In this document: positions 27,839 to 35,964 of the stretch, one piece after another
How the letters are laid out: each line of letters starts with the position of its first letter
Position numbering within the stretch: position 1 is the stretch's first letter
DNA from: an uncultured Candidatus Saccharibacteria bacterium
GTDB taxonomy: Bacteria; Patescibacteriota; Saccharimonadia; Saccharimonadales; Saccharimonadaceae
Assembly: GCA_938040655.1 (NCBI GenBank)
Contig: CALHZK010000011.1
Location: 1-64,000, forward strand
Reading direction: 5' to 3'
Length of the DNA stretch: 64,000 bases
Translations under genes and position numbers: made by a program
The notes under the pieces: generated by a model
What the model was told of the DNA's origin: nothing
Databases searched by the model: none
What the model saw: only the letters and a program-made list of their open reading frames with translations

Positions 27839-28657
27839 TTAAATATCCTCCGCAAAATACTTTGACTTCTTTGAAAAATACCAGGCTCCGACAAGGACCG
27901 TCAGTGTAATCACCAAACCCGGGATTATCACTCGCCAATCATGGATTAAATCAGTCATCCGAATCGTCGACTCGTTTTGATTGATCAAGGCATAGCGAGC
28001 ATCTTGAATGATCTGCGTCACCGGATTCACAAACAATAGTTCAGCTGCCATTCGACTACGCTCCAGAGCCATCTGGAGTGGATAGATGATCGGTGCCGCA
28101 TAAAACGCCGCTTGCAAAATAATCTCCCAAATATAGCCGGTATCACGAAATTTCACATTCAAGACAGACAGCAAAAGAGCAATCCCTAATGAAAAAATAT
28201 ACAGCTCAAATATCAGTGGGATAATCCACAAAGCAGTCCAATGAAGTTCAACCCCATTGAGCAACATAAAGGCAATCACCACCAACAGATTGATGAATAA
28301 ATTAATAAGCGACGAAATTGTCCCTGATATGACGATAATGTATTTCGGAAAATCAAGTTTGCGAATCAAGTCACCACGGTTCACAATTGAGCCAAGACCA
28401 TTACTTGTCGCCTCAGTAAAGAACGACCACAACACCACACCCAGTAGTAAGGTTACGGCAAAATGCGGCACCCCCCGGTCCATCCGCAAAATATAGACAA
28501 ACACGACATACAAAATCGCAAATATAAATAGTGGCTTGAGCACGCTCCAAATATACCCAAGGACAGAACCCTGATATCGCAGCTTAAAATCAGTCACTAC
28601 CAGCTCGCGCAGAAGAATCCGATTCTTCCGGCTCAGCAACCCAATTCCTTGTTTCAT
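27839..28657 (-). CDS. wzm: ABC transporter permease for polysaccharide export
   Basis: The 272-residue protein has six predicted membrane helices and the ABC-2 type start LLRELVVTDFKLRYQGSVLGYIWS. It would form the channel for lipid-linked polysaccharide with the ATPase encoded directly downstream. A TATAAT box ends 7 nt before the ATG, giving a leaderless message. It diverges from the GT2 gene at 28687. Confidence 0.9.
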   Translation of the reverse strand: MKQGIGLLSRKNRILLRELVVTDFKLRYQGSVLGYIWSVLKPLFIFAILYVVFVYILRMDRGVPHFAVTLLLGVVLWSFFTEATSNGLGSIVNRGDLIRKLDFPKYIIVISGTISSLINLFINLLVVIAFMLLNGVELHWTALWIIPLIFELYIFSLGIALLLSVLNVKFRDTGYIWEIILQAAFYAAPIIYPLQMALERSRMAAELLFVNPVTQIIQDARYALINQNESTIRMTDLIHDWRVIIPGLVITLTVLVGAWYFSKKSKYFAEDI

Positions 28658-28664
28658 AGGCTAT

Positions 28665-28670
28665 ATTATA
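28665..28670 (-). promoter_or_regulatory. -10 element of the wzm-wzt operon
   Basis: TATAAT on the minus strand ends 7 nt before ATG 28657. Only three bases separate it from the divergent -10 at 28674-28679. Confidence 0.6.
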
Positions 28671-28673
28671 GAG

Positions 28674-28679
28674 TATAAT
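28674..28679 (+). promoter_or_regulatory. -10 element of the divergent GT2 operon
   Basis: TATAAT ends 7 nt before ATG 28687. The alternative ATG at 28678 overlaps this box and is unlikely to be used. Confidence 0.6.
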
Positions 28680-28686
28680 GGACTAT

Positions 28687-29712
28687 ATGAACAGACTAGT
28701 TGTGATTATTCTTAACTGGAACGGTGCTGACGATACCATCGCCTGTATTGACTCATTGCGGCAACAAAAAACTGTCCCGTCGATCATTGTGGTAGATAAT
28801 GATTCGTCCGACGATTCGCTCGCTCGCTTGCAGCAGTACAAAAAGCGCCACAGTAAAAGCGATCTCCGCTTGATCAAAAATACGCGAAACAGCGGCTTTG
28901 CCGGCGGCATCAATGTCGGCCTTCTGCATGCACTTGGTGAAGGATTTGAATATATTGGTATTCTCAATCCAGATGCTACGGCCGCAAAAATGTGGTCAAC
29001 CGAGTTAATAAAGGAGCTTGATAAAAATCCAGAATATGGCTTGGCAACCGGTCTGCTTTTGAGCCGTGATGGCAAAACGATTGACAGTACTGGTGACTTT
29101 TATTCAACGTGGGGGTTGGCGTTTCCGCGTGGCCGCGGCCAGCCAAGAAGCCAGGCTTCCAAAAAGGCCGAGCCGGTGTTTGGTGCGACTGGTGGCTCGG
29201 TGGTATTTCGAGCAAGTGTGTTTGAAAAAATTGGCCTATTTGATGAGCGGTTTTTTATGTATTACGAAGATGTCGATATCAGTTTTCGGGCGCAACTTGC
29301 TGGCTTTCGCGTTCGCTACACTCCCCGAGCAATTGCTTACCATAAGCAAGGTGCCAGTTCACAGAAAGTACCTGGTTTAACTGTCTATAACACCTTCAAA
29401 AATCTACCGCTGCTCGCGTATAAAAACCTACCGACAGGTTTATTGTGGAGTGTTCTCCCACGTTTTTGGTTGGCGTATTGGCTGTTTTACTTCAACGCAA
29501 TTCGCCGTGGTAATGGCTGGGCGGCGACCAAGGGTATCGGAGCGAGTTTGCGGCTCCTCCCATACTGCATCGCCTACCGGCACAAAAATCGACGAGCCCG
29601 TATTGTCACTGTCAAATATATTCGCTCGCTAATTTACAATGGACTCCCGCCGGTTGAGTCTGGTTTACAGCGGTTAATTCATCCTTTTAAAAGTCGCCGA
29701 TCTAAAACATGA
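28687..29712 (+). CDS. GT2 glycosyltransferase, WbbL/rhamnosyltransferase-like
   Basis: Of about 341 residues, it shows LVVIILNWNGADDTIACIDS, VVDNDSSD, NSGFAGGINVGL, the NPDA variant of the metal site (ILNPDATA) and FDERFFMYYEDVDISFRAQL. NPDA and YEDVD are typical of rhamnosyltransferase-like GT2 enzymes, matching the dTDP-rhamnose genes nearby. The C-terminal part has a hydrophobic stretch. The following gene overlaps its stop by 4 nt. ATG 28687 is preferred over 28678 on promoter spacing. Confidence 0.83.
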   Translation: MNRLVVIILNWNGADDTIACIDSLRQQKTVPSIIVVDNDSSDDSLARLQQYKKRHSKSDLRLIKNTRNSGFAGGINVGLLHALGEGFEYIGILNPDATAAKMWSTELIKELDKNPEYGLATGLLLSRDGKTIDSTGDFYSTWGLAFPRGRGQPRSQASKKAEPVFGATGGSVVFRASVFEKIGLFDERFFMYYEDVDISFRAQLAGFRVRYTPRAIAYHKQGASSQKVPGLTVYNTFKNLPLLAYKNLPTGLLWSVLPRFWLAYWLFYFNAIRRGNGWAATKGIGASLRLLPYCIAYRHKNRRARIVTVKYIRSLIYNGLPPVESGLQRLIHPFKSRRSKT

Positions 29713-30668
29713 GTATGAAAAAATGTATCACTATCCTTATCCCTACCTACAACGAGCAAGCGGTACTTCCCGAGCTCTTTCAGCGGCTCAATCAGCTGAC
29801 ACAAAAAACCGATAAATATCAGTTTGAATTCTTGTTTGTCGATGACGGCAGCCGCGATGCGACGCGCCAACTACTGAGAGAACAGGCCGCACGAGACCCA
29901 CGCATTAGCTACCTGGCGCTATCGCGTAATTTCGGCAAAGAAATCTCCATGACCGCTGGTATCGATCATGTTCATAGCGATGCGCTAGTGATTATTGACG
30001 CTGATCTGCAAGACCCACCCGAGTTGATTCCTCAGATGATTCATTATTGGGAGCAAGGGTTTGATGACGTATACGCTCGCCGGCAAAGTCGCCGAGGCGA
30101 AACGTGGCTCAAAAAGAAAACAAGCCAGTGGTACTACAAACTTCTTCAGACCACTACCTCCATACCGATCCAAGTCGACACTGGTGATTTTCGCCTGCTA
30201 GACCGGCGCTGTATCGAGGCATTACAACAATTTCGTGAAAGCCAGCGCAACACCAAGGCTCTGTTTAGCTGGATTGGTTACAAAAAGAAGGAAATCTACT
30301 ACCATCGTGATTCACGACTAGCCGGCTCTACCAAGTGGAATTATCGACAGCTCATTAATCTCGCGATTGATGGTATCACTAGCTTTACGACCGCACCATT
30401 ACGGATTGCGGCTATCCTTGGTTTCATTATTTCGCTTGTAGCTTTTTTGTGGATCGTCTATCTACTGGTACGGCCATTATTCGGTGTGCCGACCGGTGCT
30501 GGCTACTCATCATTGATGGCTACTATCCTATTTTTGGGCGGCGTGCAGTTGCTGTCTCTCGGAGTAATTGGTGAATATGTTGGCCGGATCTTCTTAGAGA
30601 CAAAACGACGACCACTATATCTCATAGAGGAGCACCACACTGCCACGACAGCCAAAAAGCAATCTTAA
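29709..30668 (+). CDS. Polyprenyl-phosphate glycosyltransferase, GtrB/ArnC-like
   Basis: This 319-residue protein has a GT2 domain (ITILIPTYNEQAVLPELFQR, FVDDGSRDATRQ, SRNFGKEISMTAGIDH, DADLQDPPELIPQM) followed by two membrane helices (about 233-255 and 270-295). This is the GtrB layout: it loads a sugar onto undecaprenyl phosphate at the cytoplasmic face. The GtrA-type gene directly after it would encode the flippase partner. Confidence 0.9.
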   Translation: MSMKKCITILIPTYNEQAVLPELFQRLNQLTQKTDKYQFEFLFVDDGSRDATRQLLREQAARDPRISYLALSRNFGKEISMTAGIDHVHSDALVIIDADLQDPPELIPQMIHYWEQGFDDVYARRQSRRGETWLKKKTSQWYYKLLQTTTSIPIQVDTGDFRLLDRRCIEALQQFRESQRNTKALFSWIGYKKKEIYYHRDSRLAGSTKWNYRQLINLAIDGITSFTTAPLRIAAILGFIISLVAFLWIVYLLVRPLFGVPTGAGYSSLMATILFLGGVQLLSLGVIGEYVGRIFLETKRRPLYLIEEHHTATTAKKQS

Positions 30669-31047
30669 ATGGCGTTTTATATTAGTTGGCTGTGTTAATA
30701 CGCTGATTGATTTCGGTCTCTTGTATATACTGACGAGTTGGGCTGCTTTGCCTCATCTGGTCGCTAATATTATTTCAACCACAAGTGCTTTTTGTGTCAG
30801 TTTTTTTGCCAATCGTCGCTACACGTTTCGATCAACCCATCAACAGGCTGTGCAGCAATTTTGGCGTTTTAGCCTTGTCACCCTAAGTGGGTTATGGATT
30901 ATCCAGAGTGGTGTCCTCGCTGTCGCTATGCCGCTTCTGCAACGCGGCCTACCTCACGATGTTGCCCTCCTCGTTGGTAAGATAATCGCGACGGCAACTT
31001 CTCTCGTATGGAATTTTGTGCTTTATCGCCGGATAGTATTTAGATAG
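30640..31047 (+). CDS. GtrA-like flippase, probable CTG start
   Basis: GtrA proteins are about 120-140 residues with four helices and start with a basic segment plus RFxxVGxxNT. Here that block (KWRFILVGCVNTLIDFGLLY) is present but lies upstream of the first ATG/GTG/TTG-type start (TTG 30721), which would remove most of helix 1. In frame, after a TAG at 30625, the best start is CTG 30640, with AGGAG (30628-30632) 7 nt before it. That gives 135 residues and a 29-nt overlap with gtrB. It probably flips the polyprenyl-linked sugar made by the upstream enzyme. Confidence 0.75.
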   Translation: MPRQPKSNLKWRFILVGCVNTLIDFGLLYILTSWAALPHLVANIISTTSAFCVSFFANRRYTFRSTHQQAVQQFWRFSLVTLSGLWIIQSGVLAVAMPLLQRGLPHDVALLVGKIIATATSLVWNFVLYRRIVFR

Positions 31048-31054
31048 AAATCCT

Positions 31055-31516
31055 TTAGTCGTCTTTTTTACTCATCACTAAGTGGCGCGCCCGACCCTCA
31101 CCTTCAGAGTGTGTCTCGACATCGTTGTATTCGCTGGCCACATGGTGCACCACCCAGCGGTCGGCTGCATTGAGATCGATCATCTTTGTCTCACCAGTCT
31201 GGCGGACGTAGTCGATCCAGCCACGAGCTTTTTCAGCAATTTTTTCAGCATGCTGTTTCTTGTAGTCAGCGATATCGACATTGACACGAGTAATAGCCGC
31301 CTCATTATTACGTAGTGTTGTCGACACTAAATATTGTAGGCTACGCAAAGTCTCTGCCCCACGCCCAATAAGCAAACTATTTCGCTCACTCGAAGGAATG
31401 GTCGCAATAACCACCTCGCCCTCTAGTCGTACCGTCACATCGATATTGAGATCAAAAAACGCCAGTATGTCTTCTAGGTATTTCTTTACAAATGCAAGCG
31501 TTGCATCTTGATCCAT
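31055..31516 (-). CDS. khpB: KH-R3H RNA-binding protein (Jag/KhpB)
   Basis: The 153-residue protein has a KH domain (IGRGAETLRSLQYLVS, about residues 50-65) and an R3H domain (LNAADRWVVHHVA, about 115-127). The N-terminal Jag_N domain of longer homologues is absent. It lies last in the conserved rpmH-rnpA-yidC-jag block next to oriC. AGGAG precedes the ATG. Family members bind RNA and affect cell-wall and division genes in Gram-positives. Confidence 0.9.
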   Translation of the reverse strand: MDQDATLAFVKKYLEDILAFFDLNIDVTVRLEGEVVIATIPSSERNSLLIGRGAETLRSLQYLVSTTLRNNEAAITRVNVDIADYKKQHAEKIAEKARGWIDYVRQTGETKMIDLNAADRWVVHHVASEYNDVETHSEGEGRARHLVMSKKDD

Positions 31517-31525
31517 AGTCCTCTC

Positions 31526-32452
31526 CTATTCTTTGGCTTTAATGCGAGTAACTCGGGCTTCGGTTGCTTCCTTAGCTCGTTTTTTGGCAGTTGGTTGAGA
31601 CGAACGTGATGCTGGCGACTTTTTCTGGGCGATCTGCTGTAGTTCTTCTTTGTCTTGTCGTAAAATAATTGCGTTTTGGCCATATGCGACTGCATTAGCT
31701 GTGGCGATATAGAGCGCTAGCGCCCCCGGCAGGCTTATCATGATCAAAAAGAGAGTTATTGGCATGATCTTCATCATCTTACGCATGACGATCGCGTTGA
31801 TTTCAGACTGGTCAGCCTCTTTCCCTTGACTAGCTTCTGCCAATACATCACGGAGGCGGCGCTTACTTTCAGTGTTCGGCGACATCTGCCGAGAGGTGAG
31901 ATACTGCAACACTGCCGCCACCAACGCCAGTACTACCAACCCAAACGCTACGCCCTTTGGTGACATAGCTTGCTGAGTCAGGTCAACAATACCGAGGAAA
32001 TTCTGGTTGAAATTATCCGGCGCAGCAAGCAGCTGCTTGACTGCCGGCCACCCCTCTATAAAGTCGTAGGTATACTTTGCCAGCTCGTTTCGATGCAGCG
32101 CAAACAGCTGAACCACTCGATAAATCCCAATCAACACTGGCAATTGAATCAGCAATACACCAATTGACCCGACCGCACTGACATTGTGCTTTTTATAAAG
32201 ATCCATCATCGCCAGAGCTTGCATCTGCCGGTTGTTTTTGTATTTGGTTTTTATCTTGGCTAACTCTGGCTGCATTTTACGCATAGCTTTTGCCTGATGA
32301 AGCTGTTTCTTCACGAGCGGCCATAGCAAAAAGCGAACTATCATCGTCAACAAGATGATACTGACACCAAAATCACCCCCCGGAATCAAGGCATAAATCG
32401 CCATCAGTAAATTGAAAATCGGTTGTACGACAACCACGTCAAACAAATTCAT
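31526..32452 (-). CDS. yidC: Membrane protein insertase YidC/OxaI
   Basis: The 308-residue protein is of the short, Gram-positive type without a large periplasmic domain. It has five hydrophobic segments, the block MRKMQPELAKIKTKYKNNRQ in the first cytoplasmic loop and a basic C-terminal tail that may contact ribosomes. It inserts membrane proteins with or without Sec. A TATAAT ends 7 nt before the ATG, inside the gap after rnpA, so it can be transcribed on its own as a leaderless message. Confidence 0.93.
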   Translation of the reverse strand: MNLFDVVVVQPIFNLLMAIYALIPGGDFGVSIILLTMIVRFLLWPLVKKQLHQAKAMRKMQPELAKIKTKYKNNRQMQALAMMDLYKKHNVSAVGSIGVLLIQLPVLIGIYRVVQLFALHRNELAKYTYDFIEGWPAVKQLLAAPDNFNQNFLGIVDLTQQAMSPKGVAFGLVVLALVAAVLQYLTSRQMSPNTESKRRLRDVLAEASQGKEADQSEINAIVMRKMMKIMPITLFLIMISLPGALALYIATANAVAYGQNAIILRQDKEELQQIAQKKSPASRSSQPTAKKRAKEATEARVTRIKAKE

Positions 32453-32459
32453 GCTGATT

Positions 32460-32465
32460 ATTATA
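32460..32465 (-). promoter_or_regulatory. -10 element of yidC
   Basis: TATAAT on the minus strand ends 7 nt before ATG 32452. Confidence 0.55.
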
Positions 32466-32477
32466 TCAGATACCGGC

Positions 32478-32825
32478 TCATTTATATAGCCCCGCCTGAG
32501 CGAACAGCTGTGATATTATCGCCTGCAGGTCTTGATGACTCTTCTGCAACACCTCGGCCGAAAACACCAAGATTGCCACATCTTGGTTAGTTTTTAACAG
32601 AGGTAATTGATGGCGAATAATCTCATACACTCGCCGCCGAACTCGGTTACGCCCTACTGCTGATTTAAGAATTTTCTTACTAATCACCACCGCAAACCGG
32701 CTCGATCGACGCCGTGGATTATTACTATATTTAATAGTCAGCAACGATGAACGAACTGCTGCACCACGCGCATATAAAAACCGTAAACTACCGTGCCCAT
32801 GAAATCGATACCGCTGCCCTAGCAT
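32478..32825 (-). CDS. rnpA: Ribonuclease P protein component
   Basis: The 115-residue protein shows the RnpA layout: an N-terminal RFHGHG and FLYARGAAVRSSLL, RSSRFAVVISKKI, and the RNR signature in SAVGRNRVRRRVYEIIR. It binds RNase P RNA for tRNA 5' processing. A TATACT ends 6 nt before the ATG, and a terminator separates it from rpmH. Confidence 0.92.
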   Translation of the reverse strand: MLGQRYRFHGHGSLRFLYARGAAVRSSLLTIKYSNNPRRRSSRFAVVISKKILKSAVGRNRVRRRVYEIIRHQLPLLKTNQDVAILVFSAEVLQKSHQDLQAIISQLFAQAGLYK

Positions 32826-32831
32826 ACGATA

Positions 32832-32837
32832 AGTATA
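32832..32837 (-). promoter_or_regulatory. -10 element of rnpA
   Basis: TATACT on the minus strand ends 6 nt before ATG 32825. Confidence 0.5.
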
Positions 32838-32850
32838 TCATTATAAATGT

Positions 32851-32882
32851 AAAACCCCACTCATAATCTGCAGTGGGGGTTT
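32851..32882 (-). terminator. Terminator between rpmH and rnpA
   Basis: On the minus strand AAACCCCCACT and AGTGGGGTTTT form a stem with one bulged C and a short T run, starting just after the rpmH stop. Confidence 0.65.
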
Positions 32883-32885
32883 ACA

Positions 32886-33023
32886 TCAAATCGCAAGTTT
32901 TGCGCGACCTTTGAGCCGGCGGCGCTTCAAAACGGCGCGACCCGCCTTGGTCGACACCCGTGCCCGAAACCCATGTGTCTTGGCGCGGTGTCGCTTATGT
33001 GGTTGAAATGTTCGCTTTGGCAT
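32886..33023 (-). CDS. rpmH: 50S ribosomal protein L34
   Basis: The gene encodes 45 residues, very basic, with the L34 pattern [20 protein letters not shown] and the C-terminal [10 protein letters not shown]. It ends in TGA, showing that TGA is a stop here. It sits first in the rpmH-rnpA-yidC-jag block. TATAAG (33029-33034) ends 5 nt before the ATG. Confidence 0.95.
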   Translation of the reverse strand: MPKRTFQPHKRHRAKTHGFRARVSTKAGRAVLKRRRLKGRAKLAI

Positions 33024-33028
33024 ATCGC

Positions 33029-33034
33029 CTTATA
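33029..33034 (-). promoter_or_regulatory. Possible -10 element of rpmH
   Basis: TATAAG on the minus strand ends 5 nt before ATG 33023; weaker than the other boxes. Confidence 0.35.
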
Positions 33035-33063
33035 GTGTAGCTTTTTTTGGTCAGTTTTTCAAG

Positions 33064-33239
33064 CTAGCATAATTTTCCACTTTTTGGAGTGGGTTTTCCA
33101 CTATACTATCAGGGGTAGTAATTTATTGTGGAAAACCCACAGTTGGGTCATAAATTTTTGCCATGTGACACTACTTGTGGAAAACTCAATTTTTTTGTTA
33201 TAGTAATCTACGGAATCAGATAAAACTAAGGAGACGGCG
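33064..33239 (+). other. Origin-side region upstream of dnaA with DnaA-box-like sites
   Basis: This gene-free stretch holds two exact TGTGGAAAA sites (33127-33135, 33176-33184) and two TTTTCCACT sites (33073-33081, 33094-33102), variants of the TTATCCACA DnaA box, in AT-rich DNA. TATAGT (33199-33204) is a likely -10 for dnaA. The box at 33176 would overlap its -35 region, as expected for autoregulation. AAGGAG at 33228-33233 serves the GTG start. Confidence 0.65.
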
Positions 33240-34607
33240 GTGCTGATAAATAGTCGAGCAGTGTGGCAGGGTGTGTTAGGTGAGATGGAACTGTCAATTC
33301 CTGCTTCTTCGTTTTCAGCCTGGTTTCGCTCGACTGAATTAGAAATTGTTTCGGATAATGAAGTCGTCGTCATAGCACCAAATATTTTTGTCAAAACCCA
33401 ATTAGAAAAACGCTACCGCCAACAAATTACCGAGTGCTTGGAGAAAAATGGTCTTATCTCGCCGACGGTCCGCTTTCGAATTAAGTCAAACAAAGACAGC
33501 AAACCGCGCCTGAGCCGCGACGAGCCAAAGCCAGCAGCAGCCAAAGAGCCACCCACCAATACCCCGCCGCGTATCGGCAGAAAAACTACGCCGGGCAACC
33601 TCAATCCGCGATATACTTTTGATAACTTTATTGTCGGCTCGAGTAACGACCTCGCCCACGCTGCTTGCCAGGCAGTCGCTGACAATCCTGGCACCAAATA
33701 TAATCCGCTCTATCTCTATGGTGGATCCGGTCTTGGTAAAACGCACCTTATGCAAGCAGTTGGCAATGAAATCATCCGGCGACAACCGACTGCTCGAGTC
33801 CTCTACACGACGATCGAAACTTTTGTGAATGAGTTTGTTGACTCGATTCGCTTTAAGAAAAAAGGGTTTTCTGATAAATATCGCAATGTCGATGTGCTTA
33901 TCGTCGATGATATGCAATTTATCGCCAATAAAGAACAGACACAAGATGCCTTCTTTCATACTTTTAACGACCTTCATCAGAATGATAAACAAATCATCAT
34001 CAGTTCTGATAAGCCTCCCAAGAGTATCCCTACATTGACCGACCGACTGCGTAGCCGTTTTGAATGGGGGATGACAATCGATGTTCAAATGCCAGACTAC
34101 GAGACTCGCTGTGCTATTGTCACCGCCAAAGCAAGCCTTAGTGGCGCTGAATTGGCGAGCGATGTGGTTGAATTTTTGGCAGCGAACTTCAAGACGAACA
34201 TCCGCGAGCTCGAGGGCGCACTCAACCAACTACTCGCTTACGCTGAGATGCAAAATATTGTACCAGATGTCGAAATCGCCGAAGGACTACTCGGCAACGT
34301 CAAACGGTCGCGACCACGGCACATTACGGCTCGTCAGATTTTAGAGAAAACGGCTCGTCACTTTGGTGTCGAAGTGAAAGATATCTGCTCACCAAAGCGC
34401 GATAAATATATTATGCAACCTCGCCAGATTGCGATGTATCTACTCCGGAGCGAGCTAAAAATGAGCTTCCCAAAAATCGCCCAAGAGCTTGGCCGTAAAG
34501 ACCACACCACTGCAATGTATGCAGTTGAAAAGATTACCAAAGAGAGCCTGGTAAATATCGCGGTTCGAGAACAGATCAACGATGTCCGCGACAAGCTCTA
34601 CGTGTAA
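33240..34607 (+). CDS. dnaA: Chromosomal replication initiator DnaA
   Basis: The 455-residue protein has domain I (about 1-80), a Pro/Lys-rich linker, then the AAA+ domain with Walker A LYGGSGLGKTHLMQA, Walker B VDVLIVDDMQF and the sensor region LTDRLRSRFEWG. The C-terminal DNA-binding domain has MQPRQIAMYLLRSEL and the signature GRKDHTTAMYAVEKI. It starts at GTG 33240, 6 nt after AAGGAG. It binds the DnaA boxes on both sides of its own gene and opens oriC. Confidence 0.97.
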   Translation: MLINSRAVWQGVLGEMELSIPASSFSAWFRSTELEIVSDNEVVVIAPNIFVKTQLEKRYRQQITECLEKNGLISPTVRFRIKSNKDSKPRLSRDEPKPAAAKEPPTNTPPRIGRKTTPGNLNPRYTFDNFIVGSSNDLAHAACQAVADNPGTKYNPLYLYGGSGLGKTHLMQAVGNEIIRRQPTARVLYTTIETFVNEFVDSIRFKKKGFSDKYRNVDVLIVDDMQFIANKEQTQDAFFHTFNDLHQNDKQIIISSDKPPKSIPTLTDRLRSRFEWGMTIDVQMPDYETRCAIVTAKASLSGAELASDVVEFLAANFKTNIRELEGALNQLLAYAEMQNIVPDVEIAEGLLGNVKRSRPRHITARQILEKTARHFGVEVKDICSPKRDKYIMQPRQIAMYLLRSELKMSFPKIAQELGRKDHTTAMYAVEKITKESLVNIAVREQINDVRDKLYV

Positions 34608-34847
34608 AACCTGCGAAAAACATGGGTAAAATTTGTCGAAAGGTTTGGCAGTGTATCCACTGCCGGCTCATAATGAATCGGCACGATTTATAGGCCGTGG
34701 ACAACCCGCCGACTATCCACTCAAATTCCCCGATCCATCCACTGACCTATCCACAGCAACCACTCCGACACTACCCCTGATAAATCAGGACTTTTACCCA
34801 GTTTACACAACACTTATTATTATCAAGACAAAAGAAATATAAAAAGG
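34608..34847 (+). other. dnaA-dnaN intergenic region with DnaA-box-like sites, candidate oriC
   Basis: About 240 bp without a gene. It carries several TATCCAC cores: near 34654, near 34713, and CTATCCACA near 34750 (one mismatch from TTATCCACA). There is also a reversed GTGGACAA near 34698 and an AT-rich end before dnaN. The position and box clustering fit an origin, but the unwinding element is not obvious. Confidence 0.55.
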
Positions 34848-34853
34848 TATAAT
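34848..34853 (+). promoter_or_regulatory. -10 element of dnaN
   Basis: TATAAT ends 7 nt before ATG 34861; no Shine-Dalgarno sequence lies between. Confidence 0.6.
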
Positions 34854-34860
34854 AGATATT

Positions 34861-35961
34861 ATGAAGTTGACTGTCACCCAAGAAAACCTCGCCAAATCAC
34901 TCGCTATCATTAGTCGAGTAGCTAGTAGTCGCAACGAGCTGGCTATTTTAAATAATATCTTGCTACGTACTGATGGCGGTCGACTCTTAATCGCCGCGAC
35001 AAATTTAGAGATTGCATCGACGCAGTATATTGGCGCAAAGGTTGAGCAGCCAGGGTCAATCACGGTGCCAGCGCGGCTGGTGTCAGAATTTGTCTCAAGC
35101 TTGCCAAGTGGTACAGTTGAGCTGGAAGTAAAAAATGATCATCTCCACATTACGGCTGGTAAATTCTCTTCGGTGATTAATGGCGTGGTGGCTGATGAGT
35201 TTCCAGAGCTGCCGACTGTCAATGAGGCTGATTCGGTCAAAGTGACCGTTCCGATAGATGCTTTCAAAAAGGCTGTTTCACAGGTACTGATCGCTGCCAG
35301 TAACGACCTCACACGAGCCGTCTTGACTGGGGTATATTGGCATACGTATGAGGGAGTGCTCTACTTGGCGGCGACTGATGGCTATCGATTGGCCGAAAAA
35401 CGCTGCCATACGATAGATCAGGATATTGCGGCGGTCATCCCTGCCTCAACTCTCCAAGAAGTGATGCGAAGTCTGCAGGATGTCTCAGAAGATATGACGA
35501 TTTTCTTTGATGAGACGCAGGTTTGTTTTTGGACAGCCGACATGGAGATTATTAGCCGCTTGATTGACGGAAAATTTCCTGATTATCGACAGCTCATCCC
35601 CGCGAAGTCAGAGACGACGATCACAGTGAAAAAGGCTGATTTTGCTCGGATCACCAAAGTGGCGAGCCTATTTGCTCGCGAGTCAGGCGGCGGTATTACG
35701 CTACTGGCCTCACACGAGGACTCTCTGCTGTCGATACACTCAATTGCCTCTGAATTAGGCGAAAACACCTCTGAGGCAAGTGCTCAGGTGACGCATGATG
35801 GGCAGATTACCCTCAACTCTCGCTACCTGATAGAAGCGCTCAATGTGATCGATGGCGACGAGGTGACATTTGCCTTCAGCGGTAAACTGTCGCCATGTAT
35901 CATCCGTCAGGATGCCAAACAGACCGATTACACACACATTATCATGCCGCTCAAAAGCTAA
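34861..35961 (+). CDS. dnaN: DNA polymerase III sliding clamp, beta subunit
   Basis: The 366-residue protein follows the three-domain beta-clamp pattern: MKLTVTQENLAKSLAIISRV, NNILLRTDGGRLLIAATNLE, GVYWHTYEGVLYLAATDGYRLA, and an end in DYTHIIMPLKS. It encircles DNA and tethers the replicase. It follows dnaA across the putative oriC and has its own leaderless promoter. It converges with the minus-strand T4SS operon, with only 3 nt between stops. Confidence 0.96.
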   Translation: MKLTVTQENLAKSLAIISRVASSRNELAILNNILLRTDGGRLLIAATNLEIASTQYIGAKVEQPGSITVPARLVSEFVSSLPSGTVELEVKNDHLHITAGKFSSVINGVVADEFPELPTVNEADSVKVTVPIDAFKKAVSQVLIAASNDLTRAVLTGVYWHTYEGVLYLAATDGYRLAEKRCHTIDQDIAAVIPASTLQEVMRSLQDVSEDMTIFFDETQVCFWTADMEIISRLIDGKFPDYRQLIPAKSETTITVKKADFARITKVASLFARESGGGITLLASHEDSLLSIHSIASELGENTSEASAQVTHDGQITLNSRYLIEALNVIDGDEVTFAFSGKLSPCIIRQDAKQTDYTHIIMPLKS

Positions 35962-35964
35962 GTA

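Noticed and set aside
33486..34229. A 247-codon open frame on the minus strand inside dnaA
   Set aside because: It is fully covered by dnaA with all its motifs intact; no start signal or recognisable protein features.
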